Shown one piece after another: positions 11,265 through 21,788 of a stretch of DNA of 64,000 nt. The notes under the pieces were generated by a model. It saw nothing but the letters and a program-made list of their open reading frames with translations. It ran no database searches and had not been told where the DNA came from. Position 1 is the stretch's first letter; each line of letters starts with the position of its first letter. Origin of the DNA: Blastocladiella emersonii ATCC 22665. Taxonomy: Eukaryota; Blastocladiomycota; Blastocladiomycetes; Blastocladiales; Blastocladiaceae. The stretch covers positions 1,488,001 to 1,552,000 of the forward strand of contig JANHCV010000007.1 of assembly GCA_025594325.1 (NCBI GenBank). Direction: 5' to 3'. The position numbers and the translations under genes were made by a program.

Positions 11265-14023
11265 TAAGAGCGCTTCTATTCGTTACATCCTCAAAACATA
11301 CAAACCTCTTGATCTTACCCTATAGAGCATTGGATCCCGCCGCTCGCGAGTGAACCGTGTGGCGCGCCGCGTGAGGGGCGCACACGTGAAAGGCGCAGCG
11401 CGTCCGCCACGCTGTTTTGTATCGACGAAGACTGACCGTCTCTCGAGGGGAGCTGCACAACATATTCAAGATCACATAAGAAGGTTATCAAGTCTGTGGC
11501 GCGAGGTGCAGGGACTAGGGATGGATGACGGACTTCGTCTCGACGCGATCGCTCGCTCCCAGGTTCACGGGCGGGGGCCGGTTTCGCGTCTCGCGACGAT
11601 CTCGTCACTGTCGCATCCGTGCGCGTGGACAGAACTAGGTGTGTGTGCTGCGCACACACATGGGTCTCAGCTGTAGCTTAAGTCTGACGTGTCGATGATG
11701 AGAATAGCAGCGCAGGTACAACTCACTCGGCAGAAAATCACGTTATTCGGTTGTGCAAGCACTCTAGCCGTGGCTCATGGTCGGAACTGAGGCTGGACTC
11801 AAACATGTCGCGCTGGCTGCCCGAAAGTCCGTGCCAGTTAAGTTAACTGAGTTAACAAAGTTGAGGAGCGGGAGAAGCCCTCGTGGCCAAGGTCGCGGCC
11901 GCCCACGCCGCCTTGTTCCTGAGCGCGGATCGTCCGCAGCCTTGCTGGAGAGAACGTTCGCCCGAGCACCTGCTCACGGTCCCGGTCCATGAGAAGCAGT
12001 CTAGGCTTCTAAGAACCAGTCGACCTCACGCACCTGTTCCCGCTGTGTGCTTTCTGTGTTGCGGTTCGTAAGCTTGCGATCCACCTCGCCGAACTGGTAC
12101 GAGGCTGCATCGGCGGCACCCTTCGCAAACGAAGAAGCCACTGACGAGAAGGCCAAGGCCAGGTCCGCGGCAGCGACGGTCGCTGGGTTGCTGGTCGGCG
12201 CGTGACGGATCAAGCGCGGTGTGTTGCAGTGGGCGGGAAGGTTAATAAAAACTTGGATAATTTGGACGACGTCGTGAAGCGCCGCAGTGTATGGGCGTCA
12301 CCCTGACTCGCGTTCTGGGCGATGGCTATTGAGCCGAACGCAACGAGAGTCGCCGTGAGGATCTATCGCACGCGGCCGACGTCTGACCAGCGATCAGGAT
12401 CGAGCCCAAGGGGATCTTGACGCAGGGCCAGTCCTTGACGTCGATCACGTCAACGATGCGCATGTGCGCCTCGCCCGTAACCTCGTCAACGACGCGTTGG
12501 AGCGAGAAAGAATTGTGTCGCGCAGGTCGACCCGCACGACGCGGTACGCGGTGTCGAGCACGATTCGCGGCTGACTACTTTCAGTATGGTGCAGTGGGCG
12601 CGTACACGCCTGACGCTGCTGAGCCTTCTTCTTTATCGCCGGGCTAGGCTCGGTTAGCTGGCGTGATCCAGTCGTGGACGTGGATCCTCGGAGTCGTTCT
12701 CGCCGCCTGCAACCTTTGTTTCGGGCTCGCGTCGCACCGTTCTCGCCTTGCTGCGTGCATGTTGAGCTTTCTCCAGTCAATGTGTACGTCACGTCATCGC
12801 TACCCCTCAGTAATCGCTATGTAGACGCTACCCATCGCCAACAATGAAATCATTTACTTGCGAACGATGACCCAGATCCATGACCTTGTACTATCTCGGT
12901 AACTAGGCAATTCACGAACTCTAGACTTTTTTGCGCCTAAAGAGAAAGACAAAGGCGGATCGAAGCGCGGAAGTTCGGGCGGCCAGATTAAAGACAGTTA
13001 AGGGAACCAGCGGAAATAGAGGACCTATATTTTGCGCCGGGTGTTTTAAAATGATTTTTGCGCGACCTTGATGCTGCGCTGATTGTTGTTCGAAAGCGGT
13101 CGTAACGGTTGGCGACGGAGCTGCAGGCGGGGTCGTAGAGCGGTGGCTCAGCGTGTGGCTCAGCGGGTGGCGCAGCAGTGGGAGACAGCACCGACCGACC
13201 GCTCCACTGTCACTCCAGGTTGACGCACATTTGAAGACTTTCAAGTAGGTCGCCTCGTTAAATAAGCAGTGTCAGCATTTTTAATACACAGAGCTGAGGC
13301 CAATGCGGGGAGTCGGGGACTTGGAATGCGATCTAGACCAAGAGAGTTGGGGTCGGGGGCCATAACTGCAGACGAAGCTTGGTTCACGTGCAGGTTGATG
13401 TCTCTGATAGTTACCAATTGCTCAAACAGAAACTCAGCTTCGCTAAAGCTACAGCTGAGAATACAAAGCTATACGATGTATTTCATGACTCTCGGATTCA
13501 CAAACGTGCGAGGATCCAACACCATTTGTAGTCGCGACTTCAGGCATAACCTGCTGCGGTGTTCATTGCCATGCTCAAGACGCGTCACAAGAACGAGTCG
13601 AAGATAAGTCCAACAGGCGGCGACATGGTCCCACTGTCGTCGATGCAATCGTAGTTCAAGTACACGTGACCGCGTTGCGCCACAGTCACCGGACGCGTGC
13701 GACCCCGCCCGCGTCACGCGCGTCACGCGCACCGCGCCGATCTCCTTTGTCATCGCCGCGGACCGCCTCACCTCACCGAGCGACGCGTCGGCCCGCTCAC
13801 ATCGGACGACGCGCCTCCGCATCCCCTCTCTCTCTTGTTCCTTTGACCAGTTGCTAGTATTAGCCACCACATGCAGCCTGTTGTCCTCTCGTGAACCTCC
13901 TCACCGTCTCCTCTTGTGAACCTCTTCACCGTCCCCTCTTGTGAACCTCTTCACCGCCTCGATCTTCATCTCCGCCAAGATCGCACGTCCATCGTGCCGA
14001 GCTTCCTCCCAGTCGAGTACGCT
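11265..14023. other. 2.7 kb without a supported gene
   Basis: I see no convincing coding sequence here. Notable small structures: an inverted repeat at about 11640-11662 (GTGTGTGC / GCACACAC), imperfect direct repeats of GTGGCTCAGCG near 13140-13175, and repeated CCTCTTGTGAACCTC units at about 13886-13950. Base composition drops towards 50-55 percent GC around 12800-13500, lower than in neighbouring genes. It could be decayed mobile DNA. Confidence 0.45.
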
Positions 14024-14602
14024 TCAACTATTGTCGTCCTCGGTGGTGTTGCTGCGGGGTGAGTGAGGCCGCGGCAAGCCGGACGGCGGCGACCAAGCGA
14101 TGCTGAGCGGCAGGTCCGAGTGGTCTTGCGCGGCAACGCGGTGCGGAAGGTGGCTGTCGCCAAGGTCATGGTGGCCGGGTGTGGAAGGAGGTGCGATGGG
14201 CGGAGACTGCAGCGGGCCGGGCGATTCGTCGCACGCGTCCGCGTCGAGCGGCATCGGCGGGGGCAGCGCGTCTCCAAAAAGCAGCGACGTTGAATGACAC
14301 GGGTAGTCCGTATCGTGAGTCAAAGGGACAGCAGCGAGCGCTGGCGCGATCGCGACGGGCGTCACCTGCGGCTGCTCAGGGCCAACGCCCACGAGAAGAA
14401 CGGCCGAACCGGTCGCCGCAGCAACGATTCCGCGGCGGCAGCGCCACGGGCGGTACCACACTGACTCGCTAAAGCGCTTCAACTCTGGATCAAGCTTGCC
14501 GTGCGTCGCAGGCTCATGTACAGGCGCGGTAACGCGGCAGCAGGTGTGGTCGTGGCGGAGCATAGCGCAAGGGCGGAAGATGAGGTGTTGCAGTCCGTCC
14601 AA
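14024..14602 (-). CDS. Uncertain hypothetical protein
   Basis: An open frame of 192 codons. The first 60 residues (around KLDPELKRFSESVWYRPWRC) look more protein-like than the shadows around them and are followed by a hydrophobic stretch IVAAATGSAVLLVGVG that could span a membrane. The remainder is Pro/Ser/His-rich. No family is recognised, and the listed start is not certain. It might be one exon of a longer gene or not a gene. Confidence 0.25.
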   Translation of the reverse strand: MDGLQHLIFRPCAMLRHDHTCCRVTAPVHEPATHGKLDPELKRFSESVWYRPWRCRRGIVAAATGSAVLLVGVGPEQPQVTPVAIAPALAAVPLTHDTDYPCHSTSLLFGDALPPPMPLDADACDESPGPLQSPPIAPPSTPGHHDLGDSHLPHRVAAQDHSDLPLSIAWSPPSGLPRPHSPRSNTTEDDNS

Positions 14603-14848
14603 TGTGGAACAGGACTCGGACGCTTCAATCTGGCGTGGCGGCGCAAGGGCATGGCAGGGGGGACAGAGCGCGCGGTCCCGACGCTCCGGGCCGGCCTCCG
14701 ATCGTGCGCGTGTGCGAGCATCACGCGCAAGTGTTCAGCGCGTCGCCGTTCCGTTCCCTTACATACGCTCCGAGCCTCGCGCCTCGAAGCACCTGCTGTT
14801 TGTGAAAAGGAGATATGTTGCTATATTCTACCAATCGACTCGGCCCAA

Positions 14849-16408
14849 TCACCGCGCGAACGCGTCCGGGCGACCCATCGCGCCGCCAGCTCTCGCCGAC
14901 CAGGACGTCGCCGCCGACGAGGATGACGGGCCGGGCGACGACGCGGGCCTGAACCCAGCGAGATGCGGCGCGAGGACCATGGCCGGCCCCGCCGCCACAT
15001 CCTCCTCATCGCTATCGGTATCCGACTCGACCTCCGCCGCGTGCGCGGCCATGGCGTGTAGCACGCCGGCGTGCATGGTATCGACGATCGCCGCGAGCTC
15101 GGTCCCCGCATGGAACCGGACGACGGGGATGCCGTCACGTTTGGCGGTAGCGAGGAGGCGGTCCTGCGTGTCGCGCGCGCGGCGCACCGCGTCCGGGTCG
15201 GCCGCGAGCGTGTCGTTGACGAGGTCGGCGTGAACCCGCAGATCGTCGACGACGACGAGGAACGCGACCACGAGCCCGTCTCCCGGTTTCCCAGCGCGCG
15301 CGGCGGCGAGGACCGTGGGCGAGGTCGCATCGGGGCCCTCGAGGACGACCGATTTGCCGTCGGCCCAGCACTTGGCGAGGTCGCCCGCGAGCGCGCGCGC
15401 GACGTCGGCCTCGTCCCCTGCACCGAGCAGCTCGCGGGTGACGGCGGTCCGTACGACGGCCGCGACGTTCATCCTGTCGGCGAGCATCGTGGCGAGCGCG
15501 GCGCCGACATGCCCGCCCGCGGTCCCCCCGACCGCGAGAACGAGCGGGCGGCGGCGGCGGAACCACGCGCGCGACAGGTACGCGTACCAGGCGCGGACGG
15601 CGGGCGTCGCGTAGCCCCAGCGCGCGAGCAGGACAAAGAGCTCGGCGTCGAGGTCCGACTGGGTGACAGTCAGGCGGTGCGCGTCGACGAGCCGCTGCTT
15701 GAGCGCCAGCGCGATGGGGACCGCGTGCCGGTGCGCGATGCCCGTCGCGCACAGGTACCGCGCGGTCAGGAAGCGAGACAGGATGTACGACCGCGCATGC
15801 ACGTGCGACGGGTCGTGGTCGGTGGTCGGGAGCAGGACGCGGACTAGATGCGGGCGATGTGATCAGATCGGGGGTCCGCGAGTGCACGGTGGATGAGGGG
15901 AAGTACCCTTGACAAAGTCGTACTTGCTTGACGTCGCTGGCCGCCGCGCGAGCTTCCCCATCCCCGGCCCGCCTTCCGCCACCCCATCACCCTCCCCACT
16001 CCCCTCCTGGTGCCACGCGGCCATGAGCTCGAGCCGCGTCTGCTCCCACTGGCGGCGGCGCAGGCGGATCTCCTCGGGGTCCGTCGTCACGCCGCCCGCG
16101 ACGCGCAGCGCAGCAGCGGACGCTGGCGGCGGCTGTTGCGGCGGGACCGAGGCGCGGTGGTCGACGGGGCACACGGGACACGGCAGCGCCGTCCCGGCCT
16201 GGACCGCGCACGCGCCGTGGTGCGCCGAGTGCGGGACCGACGGGTCGCACGAGCGCGGGCGCGGCGGCGGCGGTGGGGATGCGGTCACGGAGATGCGCGG
16301 CGCGGGTGATGCGGCCGGTGATACCCGCTGCATCGGCGGCGGAGGTGGCGGGGGTGGCGCGATGGCGGGCACGGCGGGCGGCTCGTGGCAGACCATGGTC
16401 GATATCAT
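14849..16408 (-). CDS. LPA1 / 2-phosphoglycerate-kinase-like protein with ATP-cone-like domain
   Basis: Exon 1 is 15907-16408 and exon 2 is 14849-15843; intron 15844-15906 (GTACTT donor, CATCTAG acceptor). The join restores KYDFVKVRVLL, the conserved opening of plant LPA1-type proteins, giving 498 residues. After a Pro-rich, low-complexity N-terminus comes an ATP-cone-like segment (SYILSRFLTARYLCATGI ... LTVTQSDLDAELFVLLARWG, about residues 185-245), then a P-loop kinase core from PLVLAVGGTAGGHVGAAL (about residue 268). In active homologues this loop reads GGT-x-GVGKST; here the Lys and Ser/Thr are absent, so nucleotide phosphoryl transfer is doubtful. Plant relatives affect phytic acid level; archaeal ones make 2,3-bisphosphoglycerate. 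The C-terminus is acidic then Ser/Gly-rich. Confidence 0.78.
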
Positions 16409-16732
16409 TTGGCGCGAACATTGCGGGGAGAGAGCGTCTGCGGCGAACGTTCCCCTCGAGCTTCCCGGCCGGGGAACCGGCGGCGGCGGCGTGGGATGCG
16501 CAGTGGAGCCAAGGCGCTAACCCGGCGGGTCTCACACGTCCGAGTGTGGCGGGACGCGTCGATCCCGCCCGGCCCGCCACGGCTGTCCGTTCTCACCTGA
16601 TCCCGGGTTTGCCCGTTGCCGATCCTGCCGCCCGGATTCGGCGCGTCTCCTCTCCGCAACCGTAATCGGCCCGCCATCTCTCCTCCCGCAACGAATCTGA
16701 CTGACCCTCTCTCACTGCAACGCATCAGCACC

Positions 16733-17304
16733 ATGTTCCTCCGCGCGGCCACTGCCGCCGCCAAGTCGGCGACCTCGCGCCTGACCACCACGACCTCCAC
16801 TACCGCGACCCCGCTCGCGCGCCGGTTCCTGTCGTCGACCCCACCACCACCACCACCATCCTCTTCCGCCTCCGCCACCGCGTCCGCATCCGCGTCTCAC
16901 CCGGCGTGGCTGCGCGGTCTCGCGCGGTTCGCCAACGGCAAGCAGCCGGGCGACCGCGGGTTCTGGACCGAGATCGGCGTCGTGTTCACCGTGTTTGCCG
17001 TGACGGGGTCGTCGTCGCTCATGGTCGTGCGCAAGTCGCTCAACGCGGCGCTCGGCGTCGAGGGCTCGTGGCGCGACGGGCCCAACGCGTGGCGCGCGGG
17101 TTACGTCGTTTGCGGGCTGCCCATGTGCGTTTCTCGCGTGGATCTTGCATGCGTGCGTGGACTAATGAACGGCGCGATAGGTACTCGATGATCCTCCTCA
17201 CGCTCGGCACGCTGTCGGGCCGCGGCGCCTACTTCCGCACCGTGCTGCACCGCATGTACGGGCGCATCCTGCCGCGCCGCGTCGCTGACAAGCTCAAGCC
17301 GTGA
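16733..17304 (+). CDS. Mitochondrial inner-membrane protein, DUF6787-like
   Basis: Exon 1 is 16733-17124 and exon 2 is 17181-17304; intron 17125-17180 has a GTGCGT donor, an ACTAAT branch-like site and a GATAG acceptor. The 171-residue product begins with an Arg/Ser/Thr-rich, acid-free leader (MFLRAATAAAKSATSRLTTT ... RRFLSS) typical of a mitochondrial presequence. Two hydrophobic segments follow: IGVVFTVFAVTGSSSLMVV and GLPMYSMILLTLGTLSG. The pattern FAVTGSSSLMVVRKSL, GSWRDGPNAWR, and GRGAYFRTVLHRMYGRIL fits a small family of two-helix membrane proteins found in bacteria and fungal mitochondria (I recall it as DUF6787). Its biochemical role is unknown to me. It is convergent with the Kelch gene downstream. 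Confidence 0.8.
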
Positions 17305-17740
17305 TGCTGCTCGGGTTGGGTGAGATCAGACTGGATTGTACATAAATGTCTCGTGGTTGCTTCCAGTTGATCCTCGCGGGATGCGGGAGCGGTCGTTGCG
17401 CTGCCGCGACCTGTCCTCGCGCGACAACGCTACGCCGATGGCCGATGCGCTTGCTCGCCCTTCGTTGCCCCGTCTAGAATCCAGAATCCAGAACCTTGAG
17501 AAGCTCACACTCCAGGCGGCCATCCTTGGCGACGCGAGAGTCGTCGCGCCAGTGGTCGACGAGACGCAAGTGGCCGACCAAACCCTCTGTGCGATAGCCA
17601 GGAGGGCTCGGTGTTTGAGAGATACGGGCAGAAATGAACGGACGGATGGATGCTTTGTGCAACAGTGCAGCAATGGAATGAACGTGCGGTGAATGGGTAC
17701 AGCTAGGGAACAACAACAAAAACAACTTCTCTCCTACTTC

Positions 17741-19637
17741 TTACCACCCCATGAGCGCCATCCCCTGCGTCCGACGGACCTCAGCGACCTCGAACGCGTC
17801 GTCCGCGACCTGCTCGGCGTCCGTCTGCGCGACGCGCTTGTGGCCCTGGCGGCGGCGGCGCTGGACGAGCGCGGCCACGACACCGGCGACGACGGCCGCG
17901 GCCACGCCGATGGCGACGAGCGGGAGCGACGACGCGGTGGTGGTCTCGGTGCCGGTAGTGTTGGCAGCCGAGGCAGCCGACGCGGCAACGACGGTCTCGG
18001 TCGGAACCACCGAAACGGCCGTCGTCTCCGAGTGGTCGTGCACCATGTCGTTGCCGCCCCAGTACCCGTTGTTGCCGTGGCCCGCGTGGACGGGCGCCTC
18101 GTACGGCTCCCACGCGTTCACGTCGTCGGCAGCGTGGGTGCGGTGAGCGGCGGCGGCAGCGGCGGCGGTCATGGTGCGGGTGGCGGCGGCGTGGTGCTCG
18201 AACAGGCTCGACCACGCGCCCGAGTGCTTGGCGCGGCGGTCCGCGGGGACGTACGGGGCGTAGACGGAGCGCCACGCAAACTTGAGCTTCTCGTCGGAAC
18301 CCTTCTCGATCCCGATAACAGCGACCGGGTGCGCGTACTTATCCTTGGCGCCCGTCGACGGCCACTGGTACCCGCCCGCGACGAGGAGCTGGTCGCCGAC
18401 AATGAACGCCTGGGGCGCAACGGCACCCTGGGCAAGCGCCGCGTTGGGCGTCGGGCCCTGCACGTCCGTGACGAGCTGCACGGTGCCGGTCAGCAGGTCG
18501 AGCACCTCGAGGAGGTACGCCTGCCCGTTGGCCGCCGCCGACGCGTGGTACCCGCCGACGTGCACAATGTACCGGTCGCCGGCGCCGTACTTGAGCGAGC
18601 GGTGGTTGAACCGCGCGTGCGCGAGGTCGGCCACGCGCGTCCACTTCCCAGAACCGGCGGCGAGGAGCCACTGGTCGCGCAGCTGCACGCCGTCGCGCGC
18701 GCCGCCCGACACGAGCACGTGCGTTGCGTTGACGCGGACGACCGAGGCGAGCGAGCGCGGCTCGGGGCCGGTCTGGCCGGTCACGACACGGGTAACGTTG
18801 ACGGGCCCGTGCGCGTCGATCGCGACCCGGGTCACATCCTTGACGAACGCGTGCTCGGTGGCGTTGACCCCACCAAAGATGAACGCGGGCATCCCGCTGT
18901 GCTCGTAGCGCGCGTGCGACAGGGAGTGCTCGCGGACCAGCATCTGGGTCTCCGCGACGTCGCTCGCCACGTCCTTACCCTTGGCGAGGTCGTACGTCAC
19001 GACGCGCGTGTTGCGGGCCAGCGTGCCGTTCGCGCCGGCCGTGTACCCGCCGACGAGCGCCACCGTCGACCCGCGCAGCACGGGGACCGCGCCCGCGAGA
19101 CCGCGCGGCAGCGCGTGGTGGTGCGCGACGGGCAGAGCCGAGTTGGCGTCGAAGGCGCGGCTCAGGTCGAGCGACAGGACCGAGGAAGCGGGGACCGAGC
19201 CGGGCGCCATGCCTAGGTTCGCGGGAAGAGAAAGGTTAGTGGACGGTGGCGGGTGCGGTGTGAGGGTGGGGAAGAGAGGGTAACGCACCGCCAAACATGT
19301 ACAGGCGGTCGCCCGTGTACACGAGCGCGGCGGCCGCGAGCTGGTCGGCGGCCGCCTGCACGTCGACGTGCTCGCCGCCGGCCGGGTGCGGCTTGCCAGC
19401 GCCGCCGTGGAGGGCGGGGTGCGTCGCCGTAGCCCAGGCGGTACGAGTGCGGGTGCCCGTGGCGCCGGCGGTGCGCGTCATGGTGCGAGTAGCGCGGGTG
19501 GCAGCCGAGGGGCGGGCCGTGGCGACGTTGCTCAGCGCGGGCGTGTCATGCGCCTCGCCGTTGTGCGGGGCGGCGGCGGCCGTGGTGGCGAGGAAGGCCA
19601 CGAGGACGATGGCGAGGAGCGCGGACGGGCGCGCCAT
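17741..19637 (-). CDS. Kelch-repeat type I membrane protein
   Basis: Exon 1 is 19289-19637 and exon 2 is 17741-19212; intron 19213-19288 (GTGCGT donor, ACCTAG acceptor). The product is 606 residues. It begins with a signal peptide (MARPSALLAIVLVAFLATTA) and a Thr/Arg-rich spacer, followed by Kelch-type beta-propeller blades recognisable as LYMFGG, VALVGGYTAG, AFIFGGV, VLVSGGARDG, IVHVGGYHA and LLVAGGYQW. A Ser/Thr-rich stalk leads to a transmembrane helix (LPLVAIGVAAAVVAGVVAAL) and a short basic cytosolic tail (QRRRRQGHKR). NVT/NGT sites suggest glycosylation. Fungal proteins of this design sit at the cell surface and may act in adhesion or sensing; no catalytic galactose-oxidase residues are apparent. 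I chose the ATG at 19637 because it starts the signal peptide. Confidence 0.85.
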
Positions 19638-20125
19638 TCTGACGAAAGATGCTCGTGGGGTGTGTGTGCAAACGAGCGAGAGGGAGGAAGAGGGAGGAGG
19701 TTGCTGGCCCAGCAGCAACGAGCAAGGTTTTATCAGGGAGGGAGGGAGTGAGGGAGAGCGAGGATAGGAGGGGGGAGCCGTTGCCTTTAGTACCGCCCTC
19801 GTCGACCGTCCTCCGGCTTGGCGAGGGGCTTCCCGTCACCACTCGCGTTTCCGACGGGCCTTCCACATCGACTCAGGCGAGCCGGCCGGCCGCGGGGATC
19901 GGATTCGTTCTCCGAGCGTCGGGGCCGTCGGCTCGCAACGGCTGCGGTGGTCACGGCCGCACGCGACGATGCGGCGGCGGGAAGCGGCGCACCGTTGCAG
20001 CGACGAAGCGGCCGCCGCCAACGAGGGTGGGAGACATTTCGAGACGGTGCAGAGCAGAGCAAGGGTGATATAGGGTGTTTATTACCAGCGAACAGAGAGG
20101 GGTGAGAGATGATTTACACAAGAGG

Positions 20126-20776
20126 TTACGCGAACAGGGCAGCCGCGCCAGCGACAGCGGCGCCGAGGACGGCGGCAACACCGCCCGAGACCGAGGCGGA
20201 GCCCGCCGACTTGGCCGCCGCGGCCGCCGCCGCCGTCGCGTTGGCCGCGGGCACGGTGGCCGCGGGCGGGTCGGTGACCGAGACGCCGGGCGCGGGGCGG
20301 GGCGAGTTCTTCTTCTCCTCGTCCGTCTTGGGCACCTGGTCCCACGCCGTGGTCTTGCCGCCCTCGCACACCTGGGTGACGGGGAACACGATGCGGGTGA
20401 CCGCGTCGGGCGTCTTCCACTGGAGCCCGAAGTCGGCGTACTGCGAGTCGGGGATCGCCGGCCCGTTGTTCCACGTCACCGTGTCGACGGTCGTGTTGAT
20501 GGTCTTGCCCTCGGACGTGATGGGCGGGTTGAGCGGGCGCGTCGTGATGGTCACGGTCCAGCCCGGAACCGCCTGCGGCTTGACCGACGACACGCCGTCG
20601 GGGATCTTGACCGTGATACCGGTGGTCGAGGCGCCGTCGCACCCGTGCGGCACGCGGACGGCCGACACGGCGTACGAGTTGCGCGTCACCGTCGGCGGGT
20701 TGAGCGTGACGTGGGCCGACGCCGACGTGGCGAGCAGGGCGAGGAGCGCGGCAAGGAGGACCGAGGGGGTCTGCAT
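20126..20776 (-). CDS. Secreted YcnI/DUF1775-like copper-protein candidate, probably GPI-anchored
   Basis: A 216-residue single-exon protein. The signal peptide (residues 1-21, ending SASA) would be cut to expose His22 in AHVTLNPPTV, as in bacterial YcnI proteins, where the free N-terminal His helps bind copper. The rest of the domain fits: SYAVSAVRVPHGCDG, TGITVKIPDGV, GWTVTIT, TWNNGPAIPDSQYADFGLQ and RIVFPVTQVCEGG, with two Cys probably paired. After about residue 165 there is a Pro/Ala linker and a hydrophobic tail (AAVLGAAVAGAAALFA) that looks like a GPI-attachment signal. Proposed place: outer face of the plasma membrane or wall, handling copper. The copper role is inferred from the family. 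Confidence 0.85.
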   Translation of the reverse strand: MQTPSVLLAALLALLATSASAHVTLNPPTVTRNSYAVSAVRVPHGCDGASTTGITVKIPDGVSSVKPQAVPGWTVTITTRPLNPPITSEGKTINTTVDTVTWNNGPAIPDSQYADFGLQWKTPDAVTRIVFPVTQVCEGGKTTAWDQVPKTDEEKKNSPRPAPGVSVTDPPAATVPAANATAAAAAAAKSAGSASVSGGVAAVLGAAVAGAAALFA

Positions 20777-21788
20777 CTTCTACTGGCTGGCTTGAGGTCG
20801 AGCTTGGGGTTGGGGAGAGCACTAAACGGAACGAGCTAAGGGAGCAGAGGTCAGGGACGACCGTTGAGCCGCCTTTTGTAGCGACGGGCGGGCGAGTGTT
20901 CAGCAAAAGGGGCGAATAAAGTAGCAGGTCGGTCGGTTTGCATGAAGCGAAAGTGGGAGGCGCCGCACACGTGCAGGTCTCATGAACGGCTTGCGCGAGC
21001 ACACACGCTGATTGGCTGGGGCGAGGACAAGGGCGCGGGCGCGGGCGCGGGCGCGGTCAACACAAGCCGCGTGGCGAGCGCAGCAAGGGCGACGGCGAGT
21101 TCTCGCGGCGGGATCGCCCGCACGCAAACTTGCATGCAAGGGTGCATGGAGGCGCAGGGGCGACACGGTCGTGGTGGTGGGACGCGCGAGACGTGGGAGA
21201 GTCGTGGGTGCGTGACAGCACGGTCGGGCGGCACATGGGTGCGACATGGCCGAGCTCACTCATGCCAGCGCGACGATGGCCAAGGACAGGACGGTGGTGA
21301 GTGGGTCAGCGTTGCACAGGTTCATCGGTGAGCGATTCATTCCATCGCGGAGCTGCATGGCGGTTGAGGTCGACGGGGATCCATCGGGAGCGCGGATGGA
21401 GGGGCGCGGGGCCCGCGGACCTTTTGTACCTCGGCAACGTGTCCGAAAATCGCGCACGGTCGATGGAAGCGCGGAAGCAGCAAGGGGCTGAGGCGGCAGT
21501 GCGCGATTTTTCTGCGAGGAGGCGATGCTTAGCTCGAGAGGAGTGACAGGTGCCTTACCACGTGACGCAGTCGCTCCACCAGGTCGAGTGGCGTCGCCCG
21601 CTTCGACCGCTCGCGCCGCCTTTTTCATCGCTGCCGACCCCCGAAACTTTATGCAACTTCATGCAGCCGCGCTGGCAGCGCGCACCGTCCATCAGCCACG
21701 AACCGCCGTCGCCTTTGAGTCCTGACATGGAGACCTGTATGGCGCGCTCTCTCCCGCTCTCCCCGACCCCATCGCGCACCGCGCCACC
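20777..21788. other. Intergenic, no supported gene
   Basis: One kilobase between divergently transcribed genes. It contains a short tandem GGGCGC run at about 21035-21055. Open frames on both strands lack domain features. Confidence 0.4.

Noticed and set aside
17693-19216. 507-codon plus-strand frame
   Set aside because: Antisense shadow of the Kelch protein gene.
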